Source: Desulfobacteraceae bacterium (GTDB lineage Bacteria > Desulfobacterota > Desulfobacteria > Desulfobacterales > Desulfatirhabdiaceae). Taken from it: a stretch of 9,178 bases of DNA. Where the stretch lies: positions 4,009 to 13,186 of the forward strand of contig DAIEFO010000029.1 in NCBI GenBank assembly GCA_027325475.1, written 5' to 3'. This document shows positions 7,323-9,178 of the stretch, piece after piece. Under the pieces are notes generated by a model that saw nothing but the letters and a program-made list of their open reading frames with translations, ran no database searches and was not told where the DNA came from. The translations under genes were made by a program, and so were the position numbers. Position 1 is the first letter of the stretch; every line of letters starts with the position of its first letter.

Positions 7323-8111
7323 ATGATTAATTACACAAGAATCACCGTCGAAACATGCGGACATATATGCCTGATGGGTCTTAACCGCCCACAGAAACGA
7401 AATGCTTTTGATCTGGAAATGTACGAAGAACTGGCCCGCGCCTATGGTGAGCTGGACAGAAATCCGGAGCTTCGCTGCGGCGTTCTTTTTGCGCACGGCA
7501 ACCATTTTACGTCAGGACTGGAGCTTGACAAGTGGGCGTCCGTGTTTGCAAGCGGACAGTGGACGATTCCGGAAGGCTGCATCCATCCGCTTGGTACGGA
7601 TCTGGATGCAAGATGCCGGAAGCCTGTCATCATGGCAATTCGGGGCATATGCTATACCATCGGGTTTGAGCTGCTGCTGGCGCAGGACATTCGTGTGGCA
7701 TCCACCGATGCACGCATCGCTCTGCTGGAAGTAAAACGCGGCATCTATCCGGTGGGCGGCGGTACGGTGCGGCTTTTTCAGGAAATCGGCTGGGGAAACG
7801 CCATGCGGTATCTGCTGACGGGCGATGAAATAACCGGGCCGGAAGCCTATCGAATGGGCCTGGTTCAGGAGCTGACCGAACCGGGAAAGGAACTGGAACG
7901 CGCCATAGAGCTTGCGGAAAACATTTCAAAACGTGCACCGCTCGGCGTGATGGCGGCACTCAGATCCGCACGCATCACGGACGTCGATGGGCAAAAGGCC
8001 GCTATTGCACGGCTGATACCGGATCTGGCGCCGATCATGAAAAGTCAGGATGCCACAGAAGGCGTTCTGTCGTTTATGGAGCGCCGTGAGGCCAATTTCA
8101 GCGGCCGTTGA
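7323..8111 (+). CDS. Crotonase/enoyl-CoA hydratase family protein
   Basis: A 262-residue protein of the crotonase fold, which uses two backbone oxyanion-hole amides to stabilise acyl-CoA enolates. Segments in order: HICLMGLNRPQKRNAFD (14-30), the first oxyanion region HGNHFTSGLELDKW (59-71), the second region ICYTIGFELLLAQDIRVAS (109-127), then LLEVKRGIYPVGGGTVRL (134-151) and the C-terminal TEGVLSFMERREANFSGR (245-262). Glu116 and Glu136 lie exactly 20 residues apart, as do the catalytic Glu144 and Glu164 of rat enoyl-CoA hydratase, so hydratase chemistry is plausible. The usual GGG before the first Glu is replaced by TIGF. The frame opens at 7239, but the ATG at 7323 has GAGGG six bases upstream and gives the normal family N-terminus. 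The exact acyl-CoA substrate is unknown. The next gene begins 44 bases downstream on the same strand. Confidence 0.93.
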   Translation: MINYTRITVETCGHICLMGLNRPQKRNAFDLEMYEELARAYGELDRNPELRCGVLFAHGNHFTSGLELDKWASVFASGQWTIPEGCIHPLGTDLDARCRKPVIMAIRGICYTIGFELLLAQDIRVASTDARIALLEVKRGIYPVGGGTVRLFQEIGWGNAMRYLLTGDEITGPEAYRMGLVQELTEPGKELERAIELAENISKRAPLGVMAALRSARITDVDGQKAAIARLIPDLAPIMKSQDATEGVLSFMERREANFSGR

Positions 8112-8155
8112 TCAGCATCACCCCTGCTAACCTCATCAAAAAGTCTTTCTTAACC

Positions 8156-9178
8156 ATGCCCCCAAACACCCCCTCCCAACAAACGCCGCCGTCAGCAATT
8201 ATCCTGGCGGCGGGGATGTCTTCCCGATGCGGTCGGTTCAAGCCGTTGCTGCCTCTGGGAGATGAGACCATTCTGGAACGGGTGATCCGGATTTACCGAA
8301 ATGCAGGTATTGCGGACATTGTCGTTGTGATGGGGTACCGATCGGAAGACATTATTCCGCTCATCGAACGAATGCATGCCAGAGCTGTTCTGAATCTCCA
8401 TTATGATCGGGGCATGTTTTCATCGGTGATGACCGGTATAGCGAGTCTATCGGATACCTGCCCCGCTTTTTTCATTCATCCGGTGGATATTCCCATGGTG
8501 CGGCCCCAGACGATGATTTGCCTGCAGGAAGCATTCGCTCATGGAGGTGACGGCATTTATTATCCGGTATTTACCGGTGAACGTGGCCATCCGCCTCTGA
8601 TTTCAGGTAATTACCGGAAAGGTCTGGTTGCATGGAACGGTTCAGATGGTCTTCGCGGATTTCTGAGGCAATATGAGCCGGACGCCCGCGATGTCTCCGT
8701 CGCTGACCGGTTCGTCATTCAGGACATCGACAGCTCTGAAGATTATCACCGGGTGCTGGAAAGTCTGGCGCGATACGATATTCCGTCGGAAGACGAATGC
8801 CGTATGCTGATGACGGGTGTTCCAGAGAATATCCGCAGACATTGTGATGCGGTGACTGCAGAAGCCGAACATCTCGGAAAAAGCCTGAACGCCGCCGGAT
8901 GCTGTCTGGATATTTCCCTGATTGTCGCTGCTGCGCGGCTCCACGATATAGCGAGGATGTGCCCCGACCATGCCACTGTCGGGGCACAAATACTGAGGTG
9001 TCACGGGTTCGAACGGGTGGCGGACATCGTTGCGCTGCACATGAATTTCTCCGCCGCAGAAGACGCACCGATCACAGAAGCGGAAGTGGTCTATATCGCG
9101 GACAAGCAGGTTCAGGCGGATCGCGTAACAGGCGTTGAAGCACGTTTTGAAAGCAAACTGCACCGCCATGCCGCAGAC
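8156..9178 (+). CDS. MobA/MocA-like nucleotidyltransferase fused to an HD domain, 3' end beyond the window
   Basis: An open frame of 341 codons runs to the right edge. Residues about 14-205 form an NTP-transferase domain of the molybdenum-cofactor MobA/MocA type: nucleotide-binding signature AIILAAGMSSRCGRFKPLLP (14-33), metal-site HPVDIPMV (108-115), then ERGHPPLIS (142-150) and the closing IDSSEDY (191-197). The usual Met of the SSRMG signature is Cys25. A second domain follows (about 225-341) with HD-phosphohydrolase features: His229 in RRHCDAV, the His263-Asp264 pair in AARLHDIAR, DHATVGAQIL (271-280) and His295 in IVALHMNF. A nucleotidyl transfer role on a molybdopterin or similar cofactor, with the HD part hydrolysing a phosphoester, is an inference from family. 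The ATG at 8156 has no good ribosome binding site; it is chosen because no better in-frame start precedes the signature. It may be co-transcribed with the crotonase gene. Confidence 0.9.
   Translation, partial: MPPNTPSQQTPPSAIILAAGMSSRCGRFKPLLPLGDETILERVIRIYRNAGIADIVVVMGYRSEDIIPLIERMHARAVLNLHYDRGMFSSVMTGIASLSDTCPAFFIHPVDIPMVRPQTMICLQEAFAHGGDGIYYPVFTGERGHPPLISGNYRKGLVAWNGSDGLRGFLRQYEPDARDVSVADRFVIQDIDSSEDYHRVLESLARYDIPSEDECRMLMTGVPENIRRHCDAVTAEAEHLGKSLNAAGCCLDISLIVAAARLHDIARMCPDHATVGAQILRCHGFERVADIVALHMNFSAAEDAPITEAEVVYIADKQVQADRVTGVEARFESKLHRHAAD

Noticed and set aside
8642..9169. A 175-codon minus-strand open frame at the right end
   Set aside because: It is opposite the nucleotidyltransferase-HD gene, which has clear motifs in its own frame.

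Overview
The window looks like a chromosomal segment from a mid-GC anaerobic bacterium, most likely a sulfate-reducer-type deltaproteobacterium (Desulfobacterota). That placement is an inference from the style of the proteins and from a dispersed repeat with TTTGTAAAAAGT-type ends, which from memory resembles repeats common in that group; no marker gene is present to prove it.

Layout. The left 7.2 kb is read entirely on the minus strand. From upstream to downstream in that direction it holds: an ADP-ribosylglycohydrolase family protein (7211-6441), an MFS transporter (6328-5120), a GntR/HutC-type regulator (4865-4125), a tryptophan synthase beta chain (4096-2870), a tryptophan synthase alpha chain (2720-1959), and a large unrecognised protein (from 1682) that runs off the left edge. 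The right 1.9 kb is read on the plus strand: a crotonase-family protein (7323-8111), then a MobA-like nucleotidyltransferase joined to an HD domain (from 8156), which runs off the right edge. A short divergent control region separates the two blocks (7212-7322).

How the genes may work together. gntR-trpB-trpA looks like a small self-contained unit. The regulator has a consensus-like sigma-70 promoter (TTGACA, 17-base spacer, CATGAT), and a perfect 8+5+8 inverted repeat covers its -10 element. That is the expected arrangement for an autorepressor that also controls trpBA, whose start lies 28 bases after the regulator's stop. No other tryptophan biosynthesis gene is present, so this is an orphan trpBA pair with its own regulator. 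It may make tryptophan from imported or scavenged indole or indole-glycerol phosphate, or serve another indole/serine chemistry.

Most notable structure. The trpB-trpA junction carries an inserted repeat element of about 146 bases, flanked by an exact 11-base direct repeat (2713-2723 and 2870-2880). One copy holds the end of trpB including its stop codon, and the other holds the start codon of trpA. Removing the element and one repeat copy restores an 8-base trpB/trpA overlap. The insertion thus appears to have split a formerly overlapping gene pair while leaving both proteins intact. Two diverged partial copies of the same element lie in two other gaps (4960-5021 and about 6378-6425).
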